A stretch of DNA of 64,000 nt from an uncultured Bacillota bacterium (GTDB lineage: Bacteria; Bacillota; Clostridia; Oscillospirales; Oscillospiraceae): positions 1 to 64,000 of the forward strand of contig CANEFX010000007.1 in the NCBI GenBank assembly GCA_947426945.1. The letters run 5' to 3'. The position numbers and the translations under genes are program-made. Below, in pieces: positions 32,813-42,111 of this stretch (positions within the stretch are counted from its first letter, which is position 1; the number at the start of each line of letters is the position of its first letter). Below the pieces are notes generated by a model. That model worked only from the letters and a program-made list of their open reading frames with translations. It did not search any database and was not told the origin of the DNA.

Positions 32813-34247
32813 AACTCAGAATGCGGTTGTAAATGTCGATATACTGTTTGGCGGAGGCGCTCCATGTGAAGTCGGCGGACATGCCCTCCTTCTGCAGGCC
32901 GCGCCAGGCCTTTTTGTCGTTGCGGTACAGGTCCACGGCCTCCCGGAGGACCCACACCATATCGCCGGCGCTGATGTTGGAGAAGCTGAAGCCCCGGCCG
33001 GTACCCTCGTATTTATTGTAGGGGGTTACAGTGTCCTTCAGGCCGCCGGTCTCCCGCACCACGGGGATGGTGCCAAAGCGCATGGCGATCATCTGGGACA
33101 GGCCGCAGGGTTCGGAGACAGAGGGCATGAGGAACAAATCGGCCCCGGCATAAATCATGTTGGACAGGGGAGCGGAGTAGGTCAGCTGGGCGGAGAAGCG
33201 GCCGGGATACTGACCCTGGGCGTGACGGAAGGCCTCCTCATACTGCCAGTCGCCGGTGCCCAGCACCACCATCTGCACATCCAGACCCATAATGTCGTGA
33301 AGAGCGTCGGTGACCATGGAGAAGCCCTTATGGCCCACCAGGCGGGAGACGCAGGCGATGAGAGGGATGTCGGGGTCCTCCGCCAGTCCCACCGCCTGCT
33401 GGAGGGCGGCCTTGCAGGCGGCCTTGCCCTTAGACAGGGTCTTTTGGGTGAAGTTGGCGGCCAGGCCGGACATGGAGGCGGGATCATAGAGGGCGGTGTC
33501 GATGCCGTTGAGGATGCCCTCCAGCTTGCCGCTCTGCTGGTTGATGACCCCGTCCAGGCCGTGGGCGTAGAAGGGGGTGCGCAGCTCCTGGGCGTAGGTG
33601 GGGGAGACGGTGGTGACGAAGTTGGAGGCCATAATGGCGCCCTTCATCAGGTTGACGTCCCGGTGGTAGGCCAGCATCCCCTCGTTAAAGTAGCTGCGGT
33701 CCAGGCCGATTACGTCCTGGAGCACCTGATCGCCGTAGCGGCCCTGGTATTCGATGTTGTGGATGGTATAGACGGTTTTGGTCCCGGCCAACTGGGGAAT
33801 GCGGTATTTCTCCTCCAGAAGGTAGACGGGGACCAGAGCGGTCTGCCAGTCGTTGCAGTGGATGACGTCAGGCGACCAGTCCAGCTGGCCCGGGGTCTCT
33901 ACCACCGCACGGGAGAAGTATGCGTAGCGCTCACAGTCGTCAAAGTGGCCGTAGAGCTGCCAGCGCTTGAAATAGTACTCATTGTCCACAAACCAGAAGG
34001 TGACGCCCTGATGCTCCGCCTCAAAGACGCCGCAGTAAACCTGACGCCAGGCCAGAGTGACGTTGAAGTACTTTAAAAAGGTCATTTTGGAGCGCCAGTC
34101 CTCGCTGATGCCCTCATACAGGGGGAGGATTACCTTGACCTCATGGCCCTCAGCCGCCAGGGCCTGGGGCAGGGAGCCGGCCACGTCGGCCAGGCCGCCG
34201 GTCTTGATGAAGGGAGCGGCCTCAGAGGTTGCAAACAGAATTTTCAT
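32811..34247 (-). CDS. glgA: Glycogen synthase (ADP-glucose, GT5)
   Basis: The 478-residue enzyme transfers glucose from ADP-glucose to the growing alpha-1,4-glucan. It has the N-terminal ADP-glucose-binding KTGGLADVAGSLPQAL, the family motifs HCNDWQTALVP and VYTIHNIEYQGRY, and the C-terminal MPSVSEPCGLSQMIAMRFGTIPVVRETGGLKDTV with the catalytic Glu. ATG 34247 follows AAAGGTGA; the GTG at 34256 is part of that site. It is the last gene of the glg operon. A 97-base gap with a GCCCTCC/GGAGGGC hairpin separates it from glgD and may tune its expression. Confidence 0.97.
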   Translation of the reverse strand: MKILFATSEAAPFIKTGGLADVAGSLPQALAAEGHEVKVILPLYEGISEDWRSKMTFLKYFNVTLAWRQVYCGVFEAEHQGVTFWFVDNEYYFKRWQLYGHFDDCERYAYFSRAVVETPGQLDWSPDVIHCNDWQTALVPVYLLEEKYRIPQLAGTKTVYTIHNIEYQGRYGDQVLQDVIGLDRSYFNEGMLAYHRDVNLMKGAIMASNFVTTVSPTYAQELRTPFYAHGLDGVINQQSGKLEGILNGIDTALYDPASMSGLAANFTQKTLSKGKAACKAALQQAVGLAEDPDIPLIACVSRLVGHKGFSMVTDALHDIMGLDVQMVVLGTGDWQYEEAFRHAQGQYPGRFSAQLTYSAPLSNMIYAGADLFLMPSVSEPCGLSQMIAMRFGTIPVVRETGGLKDTVTPYNKYEGTGRGFSFSNISAGDMVWVLREAVDLYRNDKKAWRGLQKEGMSADFTWSASAKQYIDIYNRILS

Positions 34248-34344
34248 AGCAATCACCTTTTTCAGAATTTTATTGGATCATATGGGCGCGCGGGAAAAGA
34301 TTCGGCAGACGCCCTCCCTTGTGAGGAGGGCGCCTGTAAAGCGT

Positions 34345-35460
34345 TTAGACGACGGAACCTTTCGCGATGGCCAGGGGGTAGGTGGCGTGACCCATAAGCA
34401 TGCGGCCCTCGTTCACTTTTACGTCCTTGTCGGCGATGACGTAGGACAAAGAGGCCCCTGCCTTGACCACAGTGCCCTGCATGAGCACGCTGTTGGACAC
34501 TTTGGCTCCCTTCTCTACCACCACGCCGCGGAAGAGAATGGAATTTTCCACCTCGCCTTCGATCTGGCAGCCGTCGGCGACCAAAGAGCTGACGGATTTG
34601 GAGTCGGGGCCGTAGTAGGTGGAGGGGTTGGACTGGTCCTTGGTGCGGATGGGACGGGCGGTATTGAACAGGTCGGCCCGGACCGCAGGGTCCAGCAGCT
34701 CCTTGGAGCGCTGGAAGTAATCGCTCACCGACTGGAAGCGGCCCACATAGCCCTTGTGGATGTAGGGCATCATCTTCAGGGACTTCATACGGGGCTGAAG
34801 GACGCCGCGGCTGAAGTTGGTCACGTCATGGGCGGAGCAGTAGTTCACCATGTCCATAAGCAGCCGCTTGGACAGGACATAAATCTCCAGGGATTCCAAT
34901 GCCTTGTCGGCGGAGGTGGGGTGGATGGACAGGTCGGTAATCCGGCCCTCCTCGCTGACCTCTACGTACTCGGAGAACTGGGGCGCCCCTTTCAGGGTGG
35001 GGGTGCAGACGATGGTGATGTCGGCCCCGGAGTTCAGATGCTGCTCAAAGACCTCGTTGACAGGCAGGTTGATGGCGATGTCGCCCCAGGCCAGCAGAAC
35101 GTAGTCCTGGCGGATGTCCTCCAGATAGTCGTAGACGCCGGCCAGGGCCTCCATGCTGCCCCGGTATTCGCCGTGGCCGGCTTCGGTATAGCTGAAGGGG
35201 GGCAGAATACGCAGGCCGCCGTGCTTGCGGCTCAGGTCCCAGTCCTTGCCGGAGCCCAGATGGTCCAGAAGGGACTGATAGCTCTGATGGACCACCACGC
35301 CCACGTCGGTGATGCCGGCGTTGACGCAGTTGGACAGCATAAAGTCAATCAGGCGGTACCGGCCGCCGAAGGGCAGGGAGCAGGTGTTCCGGGGACGGGT
35401 CAGCTCTCCCAGGTTGGCGTCAGAGCGGTACGCGAACAGGATGCCGTGGAGATCGTTCAT
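34345..35460 (-). CDS. glgD: ADP-glucose pyrophosphorylase regulatory-type subunit
   Basis: The 371-residue protein begins [20 protein letters not shown], where the catalytic GGxGxRL motif of GlgC is degenerate, as in the GlgD subunit of Firmicutes. It keeps [20 protein letters not shown] and the C-terminal left-handed beta-helix ([18 protein letters not shown]). With GlgC it forms the heteromeric pyrophosphorylase; GlgD alone has little activity and boosts GlgC. ATG 35460 overlaps the glgC stop (ATGA). Confidence 0.95.
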   Translation of the reverse strand: MNDLHGILFAYRSDANLGELTRPRNTCSLPFGGRYRLIDFMLSNCVNAGITDVGVVVHQSYQSLLDHLGSGKDWDLSRKHGGLRILPPFSYTEAGHGEYRGSMEALAGVYDYLEDIRQDYVLLAWGDIAINLPVNEVFEQHLNSGADITIVCTPTLKGAPQFSEYVEVSEEGRITDLSIHPTSADKALESLEIYVLSKRLLMDMVNYCSAHDVTNFSRGVLQPRMKSLKMMPYIHKGYVGRFQSVSDYFQRSKELLDPAVRADLFNTARPIRTKDQSNPSTYYGPDSKSVSSLVADGCQIEGEVENSILFRGVVVEKGAKVSNSVLMQGTVVKAGASLSYVIADKDVKVNEGRMLMGHATYPLAIAKGSVV

Positions 35461-36668
35461 GCCTGCTCACCTCCTTTCACATCTTCGCGGATCATGGCTT
35501 TGGGCCGGACAGAGGCCCTTTCGCCCACGGTGACCCCGCCGGCCACCACGGCGATGCCCCAGTCCTCGGCTCCGTCGGGGGCGGAGCCCACAACGGCCCC
35601 GGCCTCTACTGTGGCCCCCTCGGCGATGATGGAGTAATAGACCTTGGCCCCCTCCTTGACGGTGGCCCCGGGCATGAGGATGGAGTACTGGATGTCAGCC
35701 CCCTTCTCCACTGTGACCGAGTTGAAAAGCACCGAGTTGGCCACCGTGCCGTCTACCTGGCTGCCGCCGGTGACCATGGAGTGGGAGATGACGGCGTCAG
35801 GTCCGGTGACATGAGGCGGTTTGACGGGAGTGCGGGCGTAGATGGGCCAGCTGTCGTCGTACATGTCCAGGCCGCTGCTGCTGCCGGCCAGCAGGTCCAT
35901 GTTGGCGTCCCACAGCGAGTCGATGGTGCCCACGTCCTTCCAGTAGCCGGCAAAGCGGTAGGCCATCAGCTTCTCCCCGGCATTCAGCATATTGGGGATG
36001 ATGTTCTTGCCGAAGTCGTTGGAGGAATTGGGGTCGGCCTCGTCGTCGATAAGGTATTTGCGCAGCTTGGACCAGGTGAACACATAGATGCCCATGGAGG
36101 CCAGGTTGCTCTTGGGCTGGGGGGGCTTCTCCTCAAATTCATACACCTTGTCGTCGGCCTCCACGTTCAGGATGCCGAAGCGCTTGGCCTCCTCCATCGT
36201 GACCTCCAGAACCGAGATGGTGCAGGCGGCCCCGGCCTTCTTGTGGAAGGAGACCATTTCGGAGTAGTCCATCTTATAGATGTGGTCGCCGGAGAGAACC
36301 ACTACGTACTCAGGGTCATACAGGTCCAGAAAGCCGATGTTCTGGTAGATGGCGTTGGCGGTGCCCTTGTACCAGCTGCCCTTCTCACCCTCGCCCAGGT
36401 AGGGAGGGAGGATATGAACGCCGCCGTCGGACCGGTCCAGGTCCCAGGGCTGGCCGTTGCCCAGATAGCTGTTCAGCTCCAGGGGGCGGTATTGGGTGAG
36501 GACGCCCACCGTGTCGATGCCGGAGTTGACACAGTTGGACAGGGGGAAGTCGATAATGCGGTACTTCCCGCCGAAGGGGACGGCGGGCTTTGCCACGTTG
36601 CTGGTCAGGGCATAGAGACGGCTGCCCTGGCCGCCGGCCAGCAGCATGGCGACAACTTCTTTTTTCAT
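35457..36668 (-). CDS. glgC: Glucose-1-phosphate adenylyltransferase
   Basis: The 403-residue catalytic subunit makes ADP-glucose from ATP and glucose-1-phosphate, the committed step of glycogen synthesis. Motifs are [16 protein letters not shown] (nucleotide binding), [33 protein letters not shown] with the metal-binding Asp, and [12 protein letters not shown]-terminal left-handed beta-helix follows. ATG 36668 follows AGAGGTGAAC; the GTG at 36677 is within that site. It lies 73 bases after glgB. Confidence 0.96.
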   Translation of the reverse strand: MKKEVVAMLLAGGQGSRLYALTSNVAKPAVPFGGKYRIIDFPLSNCVNSGIDTVGVLTQYRPLELNSYLGNGQPWDLDRSDGGVHILPPYLGEGEKGSWYKGTANAIYQNIGFLDLYDPEYVVVLSGDHIYKMDYSEMVSFHKKAGAACTISVLEVTMEEAKRFGILNVEADDKVYEFEEKPPQPKSNLASMGIYVFTWSKLRKYLIDDEADPNSSNDFGKNIIPNMLNAGEKLMAYRFAGYWKDVGTIDSLWDANMDLLAGSSSGLDMYDDSWPIYARTPVKPPHVTGPDAVISHSMVTGGSQVDGTVANSVLFNSVTVEKGADIQYSILMPGATVKEGAKVYYSIIAEGATVEAGAVVGSAPDGAEDWGIAVVAGGVTVGERASVRPKAMIREDVKGGEQA

Positions 36669-36741
36669 GTTGTTCACCTCTTACTTTTTTGGTGGAATGG
36701 CATCATATGGAAGTCGGGGCGCGGGACCCCGAGGGTGCCCG

Positions 36742-38928
36742 TTATTTGTCCGCCTTTTTAGGCCGGCCGGGCCGCCGTCTGGCGGGCTTGTCCTCCGAGG
36801 GGGGGTCGGCCTTGGAGGCGGCCTTTTTGGAAGCGGTTTTTTTCTCCGCCCTGGCGGGGGCTTCGGCCTTGGCCTTGGGGCTCCGGCGCCTTGGGGCCTC
36901 CGCCGCGGCGGGGGCGGCTTCCGCCTTTGTTCCGGCCGCCTTTTTGGCGGCGGGCCGCTTCTCCGCCTTGGCGGGAGCTTCGGCCTTTTCCACCTTGGGT
37001 TTGCGGACGGGATTCTTCCGCACGCAGCGGTAGACCACGGCGGACATGGGGGGCAGGTCCACGGTGAAGGACTGCTGCTGGTCGTGGCAGGGAATCTTCT
37101 CCGTCTTGACGGGAGCCTTGTCCCCCAGGCCCTGGCCGCCGTAGGCCGTGTCGTCGGTATTGAAAGCCACGGCCCAGGCGCCGCCGAAGGGGGCGCCCAC
37201 CCGGTAGCCGCTGCGGCGCTCGGGGGAGAAGTTGCACAGGACGATAAGGGGGGTGCCCTTCCGGTCCCAGCGCAGGAAAGCCACGGTGTTGGCGTTGTTG
37301 TCGTCGGCGCACAGCCACTGGAAGCCCTGCCAGGAGTCGTCCTGATCCCACAGAGGGGCGTTTTCCAGATAGAAGGCGTTCATGGCCTTGAAGAAATCCT
37401 GGGTCTGGCGGTGGGGAGCGTACTGCAGCAGGTGCCAGTCCAGAGAGTACTCATAGTGCCACTCGTTCCATTGGCCCAGCTCAGCGCCCATGAAGGTGAG
37501 CTTCTTGCCCGGGTGGGTCATCATATAGGTGTAGAACGCCCGGACGCCGGCGAATTTCTGGGGATTGTCCCCGGGCATCTTGCCGAAGAAGGAGCCCTTC
37601 ATGTGGACCACCTCGTCGTGGCTGAGGGGCAGGATATAGTTCTCCGAGAAGGCGTACATCAGGGAGAAGGTGATGTCCCGGTGGTTGAACTGGCGGAAAT
37701 AGGGGTCCAGCTTGATATAGTGGCAGATGTCGTTCATCCAGCCCATGTTCCACTTGAAGTTGAAGCCCAGGCCGCCGTCGTCCACGGGCTTGGTCACCTT
37801 GGGCCAGGCGGTGGACTCCTCCGCCACCATGAGCACGTCAGGGTGGGCGGCGAAAACGGCGGTGTTCAGGTCCTGGAAGAACTTGATGGCCTCCAGGTTC
37901 TCGTGGCCGCCGTTGACGTTGGGCAGCCACTCCCCCGCCTTGCGGTTGTAGTCCAGATAGAGCATGGAGGACACCGCGTCCACCCGCAGGCCGTCCATGT
38001 GGTACTCCTCCAGCCAGAACATGGCCGAGGAGAACAGGAAGGAGCGCACCTCGGGCCGGCCGAAATCAAACACGTCGGTGCCCCACTCCTTGTGTTCCCC
38101 CTTCCGGGGGTCGGCGTACTCATAGGTGGGGGTGCCGTCAAAGTTGTACAGGCCGAAAGCGTCCCGGGGGAAGTGGGCGGGCACCCAGTCCATGATGACT
38201 CCGATTCCGGCCTGGTGGAGCTGGTCGATGAGGTATTTCAGGTCGTCGGGGGTGCCGAAGCGGCTGGTGGCGGCAAAGTAGCCGGTGCACTGGTAGCCCC
38301 AGGAGGCGTCCAGCGGGTGCTCGGTGACGGGAAGCAGCTCCACGTGGGTGAAGCCCATCTCCTTGACGTAGGGCACCAGATAGCCGGTGATATCCCGGTA
38401 GCTGAGGAATTCTCCCTCGCCGGTGCGCCGCCAGGAGCCCAGGTGGCACTCATAGATGTTCATGGGCCGGCGGTAGGGCGGGTTCTTGGCCCGGAAAGCA
38501 AACCAGTCCCGGTCCCCCCACTGGTAGCCGGTATCCAGGTCGTAGAGCTTGCTGGATACGTCGGGCCGGGTGGCGGCATGGAAGCCGTAGGGATCGGCCT
38601 TGCCCACAAAACCGCTGCCGTCCGCCTTATGTATGGCGTACTGGTAGGCATCGTAGCGGTTCAGACCGGGGACAAAAACCTCCCAGATGCCGCCCTCCAC
38701 CCTGGTCAGGGGGGTGGCCTCCAGGTCCCAGCCGTTGAAGTCACCGATGAGCGTGATCCTGGGGGCGTTGGGAGCCCAGACCCGGAAGAGATAGCCCTCA
38801 GTCCCGTTTTCATCCCTGGCGGGATGGGCGCCGAAGCACCGCCAGGCGTGGGTGGAGCGGCCCTCGGAAAAGGCCTCAAGCTCCAAATAAAGGTCGTTTG
38901 GGGAGAGTTTTTCTTGGTATTTGGACAT
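36742..38928 (-). CDS. glgB: 1,4-alpha-glucan branching enzyme with basic C-terminal tail
   Basis: The 728-residue enzyme has the N-terminal CBM48 (YLFRVWAPNAPRITLIGDFNGW), the GH13 barrel with VIMDWVPAHFPRD, DGLRVDAVSSMLY (nucleophile Asp), VAEESTAWP (acid/base Glu) and PLSHDEVVHMKGS, and an all-beta C-domain ending near VVYRCVRK. Normal enzymes end about there. This one carries about 97 more residues, made largely of Lys, Ala, Arg and Pro, with a final PARRRPGRPKKADK like an AT-hook. ATG 38928 follows GAGGTGATAATT. It is the first gene of the glg operon. A frameshift as origin of the tail is unlikely because composition is coherent to the stop. Confidence 0.96.
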   Translation of the reverse strand: MSKYQEKLSPNDLYLELEAFSEGRSTHAWRCFGAHPARDENGTEGYLFRVWAPNAPRITLIGDFNGWDLEATPLTRVEGGIWEVFVPGLNRYDAYQYAIHKADGSGFVGKADPYGFHAATRPDVSSKLYDLDTGYQWGDRDWFAFRAKNPPYRRPMNIYECHLGSWRRTGEGEFLSYRDITGYLVPYVKEMGFTHVELLPVTEHPLDASWGYQCTGYFAATSRFGTPDDLKYLIDQLHQAGIGVIMDWVPAHFPRDAFGLYNFDGTPTYEYADPRKGEHKEWGTDVFDFGRPEVRSFLFSSAMFWLEEYHMDGLRVDAVSSMLYLDYNRKAGEWLPNVNGGHENLEAIKFFQDLNTAVFAAHPDVLMVAEESTAWPKVTKPVDDGGLGFNFKWNMGWMNDICHYIKLDPYFRQFNHRDITFSLMYAFSENYILPLSHDEVVHMKGSFFGKMPGDNPQKFAGVRAFYTYMMTHPGKKLTFMGAELGQWNEWHYEYSLDWHLLQYAPHRQTQDFFKAMNAFYLENAPLWDQDDSWQGFQWLCADDNNANTVAFLRWDRKGTPLIVLCNFSPERRSGYRVGAPFGGAWAVAFNTDDTAYGGQGLGDKAPVKTEKIPCHDQQQSFTVDLPPMSAVVYRCVRKNPVRKPKVEKAEAPAKAEKRPAAKKAAGTKAEAAPAAAEAPRRRSPKAKAEAPARAEKKTASKKAASKADPPSEDKPARRRPGRPKKADK

Positions 38929-39015
38929 AATTATCACCTCGTGGTATCTTTTGCGAACTTTTGTCGGCGAAAACTAACAATGGGGCGTCAAAAGAGGCTG
39001 GGTATATTTATAAAA

Positions 39016-39044
39016 ATTATACAACATCGGGAAGAAGCAGTCAA
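39016..39044 (-). promoter_or_regulatory. Promoter of the glg operon
   Basis: On the minus strand TTGACT (39044-39039) and TATAAT (39021-39016) are 17 bases apart, about 90 bases upstream of glgB. The rest of 38929-39173 has a small hairpin (GGCCACGG/CCGTGGCC at 39129-39148) and no gene. Confidence 0.75.
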
Positions 39045-39173
39045 GTAAAATAGTGGAAAATCAGGACTTTTTTAAAATAGAGCGCCAGTGCGGCGGTGCA
39101 CGCCGTTTTTGGGGAGGGAGAGATGTAGGGCCACGGCTTGCCGTGGCCGTTTGACGGAGCGGCGGGGGCGTTT

Positions 39174-40322
39174 TTACTCCGACATCAGCAGTTTGCTGAG
39201 CATCCGGCTGAAGATGCCGGGGACGGACAGGCGCTCCACCCCCTGGGAGGCCAGGATTGGGACGGTGTCCCGCAGCTCGTCCCCCACATAGACCTCCAGA
39301 CTGCCCAGGGTCTGGCCCGGCTCCACCGGAGCCTCCACGTCCTGGGCCAGGGTGAGGCGGGTGGTGACCTGGTTCTCCTCCCCCTTGCGGACCAGGAGGC
39401 GGCAGTCCCGCTCCAGGCGGGGCTGGACCTGGCTCCGGGCGCCCAGCAGAACGTCCACCGGGGCCAGAGGGGCGTCCGGGTAGACGGGCACCAGGGTGTA
39501 GCTGGCAAAGCCGTAGTTGAGAAGGGCCTTGGCATCCTCAAAGCGCTGGCTGATCGAGGGGGATTTCATCACAACCGCGATAAGCTCCATGCCGTCCCGC
39601 TCGGCGGTGGCCGACATGCAGTATTTGGCGGAGCTGGTGTAGCCCGTTTTCAGTCCGGTGGTCCCCTGGTAGAAGCGGACCAGATGGTTGGTGTTGGTCA
39701 GACCGAATTCCCCGTTGCGGATGGAGTCCATCCAGATGGTGGTGTAGTCCCGGATCTTGGGGTGGTTTAAAATCAGCTCCCGGGACATGAGGGCGATGTC
39801 ATAAGCGGAGGTTACATGGCCCTGAGCGGGCAGGCCGGTGCAGTTGAGAAAGGTGGTGTCCGCCATGCCCAGCTCCCGGGCGCGCTGGTTCATTTGGGCC
39901 ACGAAGGCCCCCTCGCTGCCGGCCAGGTGCTCGGCCAGAGCCACGGAACAGTCGTTGCCAGAGACCACGGTGACGCACTTGATCATCTCGGACACCGACA
40001 TCTGCTCCCCCTCCTCCAGGTAGACCTGGGAGCCCCCCATGCCGGCGGCGTAAGCAGAGACGGTAACCATGTCGTCCAGGCCGATCCGGCCCGCATCCAC
40101 CGCTTCCATGACCAGCAGAAGGGTCATGATCTTGGTGACGCTGGCCGGCTCCAGCTTCTCGTGGGCGTTGTCCTCCAGAAGGATGGCGCCCGTCTCCTTT
40201 TCCATCAGCACGCAGGAGGCGCAGGACAGGTTCAGCCCCGCGTCCGCCGGGGACGCTCCGGCCCGGGGGACGCAGAGAGTCAGCGTAAGGGCGGCCAGCA
40301 GAAATGACAGGGATTTTTTCAT
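39174..40322 (-). CDS. D-alanyl-D-alanine carboxypeptidase (DacF-like PBP)
   Basis: The 382-residue exported enzyme has a signal peptide (KKSLSFLLAALTLTLCVPRAGA). The three penicillin-binding motifs are SVTK (nucleophile Ser), SGN (SGNDCSVALAE) and KTG (GLKTGYTSSAKYC). A C-terminal PBP5-type domain and an amphipathic anchor at the end (SRMLSKLLMSE) follow. It trims pentapeptides of peptidoglycan. In spore formers DacF acts in cortex formation, but the paralogue cannot be told here. ATG 40322 follows AGGAGGAATCC. A much longer upstream reading, through 40964, crosses phage genes and is rejected. Confidence 0.93.
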   Translation of the reverse strand: MKKSLSFLLAALTLTLCVPRAGASPADAGLNLSCASCVLMEKETGAILLEDNAHEKLEPASVTKIMTLLLVMEAVDAGRIGLDDMVTVSAYAAGMGGSQVYLEEGEQMSVSEMIKCVTVVSGNDCSVALAEHLAGSEGAFVAQMNQRARELGMADTTFLNCTGLPAQGHVTSAYDIALMSRELILNHPKIRDYTTIWMDSIRNGEFGLTNTNHLVRFYQGTTGLKTGYTSSAKYCMSATAERDGMELIAVVMKSPSISQRFEDAKALLNYGFASYTLVPVYPDAPLAPVDVLLGARSQVQPRLERDCRLLVRKGEENQVTTRLTLAQDVEAPVEPGQTLGSLEVYVGDELRDTVPILASQGVERLSVPGIFSRMLSKLLMSE

Positions 40323-40545
40323 AAAGGATTCCTCCTGATCCATGAATTTGCGGGTATGGTCAGGATGTGGAGCGGACGGTTTTTCTATTCCTGCCGCCCA
40401 AATGGAAATTTTTTCAAACAAAGGACAGTGTAGCGGACCGAAAGGGAGAATGGTAGCGAAACGTGGGGAGAAAAAATTTTTTGTTGGATGCACCGGGATG
40501 TACAACTTTTGCCCCCCGGCGGCCGGGGGTGTAAGGAGGGATGAG

Positions 40546-40845
40546 GTGGCGACAAAGGCTGTGAGGCTCCCGGACAGGGAGCAGATCATCAGGCAGATGT
40601 GGAGACTGGCTACCGCCGGGGCGGGGGACGCCGTGAAGCTGGCCTGTTCTCCCCCGGAGGACTGGGGGGAGACGAAAAAGCTGGAGCTGGACGCGCTGAC
40701 TGAGTTCAAGCGGGGAAGCAACGGCGTGGTGGAGCTGAAATTTGTGGACCGGGGGCGGCTGCTGGAGCGGCTGCTGGATACGGTGGACCACAGCGGCGAG
40801 GTCCAGGTGGAGCGCTTCCTCCAGGCGATGGAGGGGGAGAGCTGA
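40546..40845 (+). CDS. Small phage packaging protein (possible terminase small subunit)
   Basis: The 99-residue protein starts at GTG 40546 behind AAGGAGGG: VATKAVRLPDREQIIRQMWR. It is helical, with a C-terminal TVDHSGEVQVERFLQAMEG. Its stop is directly followed by the large terminase ATG, the usual place of a small subunit, although I cannot show homology. A GC-rich hairpin, CCCCCGG and CCGGGGG (40512-40528), lies just before the ribosome site. The preceding 223 bases, shared with the dacF promoter side, show no clear promoter for the cluster. Confidence 0.55.
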   Translation: MATKAVRLPDREQIIRQMWRLATAGAGDAVKLACSPPEDWGETKKLELDALTEFKRGSNGVVELKFVDRGRLLERLLDTVDHSGEVQVERFLQAMEGES

Positions 40846-42096
40846 ATGGTGTTTTCCGAAAAACAGAGGCGGGCGCTTACCTGGTGGCGGCCCGGCTCCC
40901 CCGACCGGGGGCGGCAGGCCATTATCTGCGACGGGGCGGTGCGCAGCGGAAAGACGCTGTGCACCGGCCTGTCCTTCTTCTGCTGGGCTATGAGCGGGTT
41001 TCAGGGCCGGAGCTTTGCCCTGTGCGGGCGGACCATCCAGTCGGTGCGGCGCAACCTCCTGTCGGAGACGCTCCCCCTGCTGGAAAAGATGGGGTTCCGG
41101 TGTGAGGAGAAGGTGAGCAGAAACGTGCTCCAGGTCCGGCTGGGAGGGCGGCGAAACACCTTTTATCTCTTCGGGGGGAAGGACGAGAGCTCCGCGGCCC
41201 TGATTCAGGGCATTACCCTGGCCGGGGCCCTGCTGGACGAGGCGGCGCTGATGCCCCGGTCCTTTGTAGAGCAGGCCGCCGCCCGGTGCTCGGCGGCGGG
41301 GAGCAGGCTGTGGTTTTCCTGCAACCCGGAGTCGTCGGCCCACTGGTTTTATCAGGAGTGGATTTTAAAGGCGGAGGAGAAAAACGCGCTCCACATCCAC
41401 TTTACCATGGAGGACAACCCGGGGCTGTCCGAGGAGGTGCGGGCGCGGTATGCCAGCACCTTTCAGGGAACCTTCTACCGCCGGTTTGTGCTGGGGGAGT
41501 GGGCGGCCGCCGAGGGGCTGGTGTACGACTTTTTCGACGAGAGCTTTGTCAGGGACGTGCCCGAGGGGCCCTTCGGGGAGTGGTACGTCTCCTGCGATTA
41601 CGGCACCTCCAACCCCACGTCCATGGGACTGTGGGGGAGAAAGGACGGGGTGTGGTACCGGGTGGCTGAGTACTACTACGACGCCCGGGCCGCCCGGCGG
41701 CAGAAAACCGATGAGGAGTACGCCGACGACCTGGAGGGGCTGGCCGGGGACAGGCCCCTCCGGGCGGTGGTGGCCGACCCGTCGGCGGCCAGCTTCTGCG
41801 AGACCCTGCGGCGGAGAGGCCTGCGGGTGAAAAAGGCGGACAACCAGGTGGTGTCCGGCATCCGCCTCACCGCCCGGCTGCTGAAAAGCGGGAAAATGGT
41901 GATCTGTAAGAGCTGCGGCGACGCGATACGGGAGTTTGCCCTCTACCGCTGGGACGAGCGGGCGCTGGGGCAGGACCAGGTGCGCAAGGAGCACGACCAC
42001 GCTATGGACGAGATCCGGTACTTCGCCGCCACCGTGGCCGGGAGGGAGGGCCGGGGCGGGGTGTTCGCCGGGTGTGTGGAGAGAAACGTATTTTGA
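40846..42096 (+). CDS. Phage terminase large subunit
   Basis: The 416-residue protein has the ATPase Walker A-like CDGAVRSGKT and Walker B GALLDEAALM, followed by the coupling motif FSCNPESSAHWFY. The C-terminal RNase-H-like nuclease has its acidic residues in VSCDYGTSNPTS, VVADPSAASFCE and KEHDHAMDEIRYF. All catalytic positions seem intact. It resembles the PBSX XtmB group. It pumps DNA into the prohead, so the cluster should still be able to package DNA. Confidence 0.93.
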   Translation: MVFSEKQRRALTWWRPGSPDRGRQAIICDGAVRSGKTLCTGLSFFCWAMSGFQGRSFALCGRTIQSVRRNLLSETLPLLEKMGFRCEEKVSRNVLQVRLGGRRNTFYLFGGKDESSAALIQGITLAGALLDEAALMPRSFVEQAAARCSAAGSRLWFSCNPESSAHWFYQEWILKAEEKNALHIHFTMEDNPGLSEEVRARYASTFQGTFYRRFVLGEWAAAEGLVYDFFDESFVRDVPEGPFGEWYVSCDYGTSNPTSMGLWGRKDGVWYRVAEYYYDARAARRQKTDEEYADDLEGLAGDRPLRAVVADPSAASFCETLRRRGLRVKKADNQVVSGIRLTARLLKSGKMVICKSCGDAIREFALYRWDERALGQDQVRKEHDHAMDEIRYFAATVAGREGRGGVFAGCVERNVF

Positions 42097-42111
42097 AAAA
42101 GGAGAGCTGAC

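Noticed and set aside
34257-34344. Terminator between glgD and glgA
   Set aside because: The GCCCTCC/GGAGGGC hairpin has no following T-run, so complete termination inside the operon is unlikely.
36646-39048. 800-codon open frame antisense to glgB
   Set aside because: It is a shadow of the glgB coding strand with low-complexity Gly/Val/His sequence. The glgB motifs are complete on the minus strand.
39174-40964. Upstream extension of the carboxypeptidase
   Set aside because: The signal peptide and the AGGAGGAAT site place the start at 40322. The extension crosses the intergenic region and phage genes on the other strand.
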